64,000 bases of DNA, taken from the NCBI GenBank assembly GCA_965230065.1, contig OZ245942.1, positions 1 to 64,000 on the forward strand. The letters run 5' to 3'. This document shows positions 63,243-64,000 of the stretch, piece after piece (the first letter of the stretch is position 1; each line of letters starts with the position of its first letter). The notes below the pieces were generated by a model that was given only the letters and a program-made list of their open reading frames with translations, searched no databases and was not told where the DNA came from. The translations under genes and the position numbers were made by a program. Source of the stretch: G965230065 sp965230065 (GTDB lineage: Bacteria > Bacteroidota > Bacteroidia > Cytophagales > Cyclobacteriaceae).

Positions 63243-63731
63243 TTATTCAGCAGGTTGTTTCTCTTTCACAATGGTATCTTGGGTATTTGACATTTTAAGA
63301 AGTTGCACAGAAGCATAGCTAAACAAAAACCCGGAGGCAATGGCTTCAATAAAAATTGCTAGTGAAACAGCAAACGGGTTGAGATAATCACCAAAAGGTT
63401 CTACTTCTTTCACTGTTTCCATGAAGGCCGGGTTGATAAAGCCTACATAGGTGAATACAAAAAGCGAAAAGATGATAGCACTTACAAAAGCGGTAAGCAT
63501 ACCCATGGCAATGGCTTTCAAAAAATTAAAATCTTCGGGATGATTGACCCGCAGGTTGCGCACCGTGTAAAATACCCCACCAAACATGATGAACGCATTT
63601 AAAAAGCGAAGGCCAATATTGTGTACCAGCCCTACATATTTCATGAGTAGAAAAAATAAAATAAGAGCCACAGCCGTAATAATGCCAACAATGATACTGC
63701 GATTTTCGTGGTTTGTTGAAGATGTATGCAT
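63243..63731 (-). CDS. DUF4199 membrane protein
   Basis: This 162-residue protein has four hydrophobic segments (about residues 12-32, 38-55, 70-95, 125-150), e.g. SIIVGIITAVALILFFLLMK, and VFTYVGFINPAFMETVKEVE between them. The DUF4199 family has no known function. A deleted copy is at 47211-47404, so the gene family brackets the CRISPR-Cas locus. It is monocistronic as far as visible. Confidence 0.85.
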   Translation of the reverse strand: MHTSSTNHENRSIIVGIITAVALILFFLLMKYVGLVHNIGLRFLNAFIMFGGVFYTVRNLRVNHPEDFNFLKAIAMGMLTAFVSAIIFSLFVFTYVGFINPAFMETVKEVEPFGDYLNPFAVSLAIFIEAIASGFLFSYASVQLLKMSNTQDTIVKEKQPAE

Positions 63732-64000
63732 GATGATGATTTTTTCTGATGTGTATATGTAGTAAATACATTTGAGGCCAAAATGTTTATGACTTTTTGT
63801 TTTACCAACTTATTCGACCAGAAACATGAAGGAGTTTGAATTGAGTGTGCAACGAATTGGGGGCGGGATAGCACAAAGCATATGTTTGATACCTTTTATG
63901 CAGAACACCTCATTAATCCATAATCGCTGAAACCCAGAAAAACACAACAGCCGCTACGACCAGCATGCCAAAACTAATAGCGGCCGTTTGTTACATTACC
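63732..64000. other. upstream region of DUF4199 gene, window end
   Basis: 63732-63843 is shared with 47405-47512 and belongs to the direct repeat; it should contain the DUF4199 promoter. Beyond that, a minus-strand frame encodes a hydrophobic C-terminus (FGMLVVAAVVFFWVSAIMD, ending near 63920) but is closed by a stop a few codons upstream, so no gene is claimed. Confidence 0.4.

Noticed and set aside
63920..64000. Hydrophobic C-terminal frame at the window end, minus strand
   Set aside because: An in-frame stop a few codons upstream and no start codon before it make a gene unsupported within the window.

Overview
The window reads as a chromosomal segment of a Bacteroidota bacterium, most likely a Cytophagales-type environmental or marine lineage. 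The grounds are Bacteroidota-style -7 boxes (TAnnTTTG) before several genes, a one-protein hybrid two-component system with an AraC output domain, an HU-like/DUF4469 protein, a TonB-dependent receptor, a DUF4142 lipoprotein and DUF4199. No rRNA or tRNA was seen, and the species cannot be named from sequence alone.

Layout. 0-12.6 kb is mostly ordinary envelope and housekeeping: a MacB-type permease cut by the window edge with a TolC-like partner, a CDF metal exporter, superoxide dismutase, a putative porin coupled to lpxK, Nif3 with a coiled-coil zinc-ribbon relative, an ATP10-like protein and a TonB receptor. 12.7-19 kb is accessory: a convergent type II restriction-modification pair, an alditol-oxidase-like flavoprotein, a very AT-rich CHAT (caspase-like) protease gene followed by an integron attC-like structure, and a methyltransferase fragment. 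19-31.5 kb holds an S9 peptidase, a ParE-type toxin-antitoxin pair, the large hybrid sensor, a secreted HExxH protein, and the agmatine-to-putrescine pair. 31.5-36.6 kb is a nucleotide-sugar/surface-polysaccharide cluster (CDP-glucose synthesis, two SDR epimerases, an RfbC-like epimerase, a methyltransferase) interrupted by higBA and a broken Rpn-family gene. 36.7-47.1 kb includes a VIT-family transporter, an HTH/DUF4870 protein, a lipoprotein with three Cys-rich repeats, and a carbohydrate-use group (sugar isomerase/epimerase, sulfatase, Gfo/Idh/MocA oxidoreductase, GH5-like hydrolase).

47.2-63.8 kb is the most striking part: a type I-B CRISPR-Cas locus (small Cys protein, cas8, cas7, cas5, cas3, a REP-associated tyrosine transposase, cas6, cas1, cas2, cas4) followed by an array of 48 repeats. 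Four things set it apart. First, about 33-bp perfect palindromes lie in the gaps between the later cas genes, and two lie in frame inside cas3 and inside the transposase, both encoding peptides of the form xPxGFENLxxL. Second, the transposase sits snugly inside the operon. Third, two degenerate CRISPR repeats bracketed by terminators lie upstream of the operon and may form a cas-regulating or CreA-like RNA. Fourth, the whole locus is bracketed by direct copies of a DUF4199 gene, one intact and one with an internal deletion.

Together these suggest a defence-rich, recombination-prone segment: restriction-modification, a CHAT protease cassette, two toxin-antitoxin pairs and a CRISPR-Cas island colonised by palindromic elements whose likely mobiliser is encoded within it.
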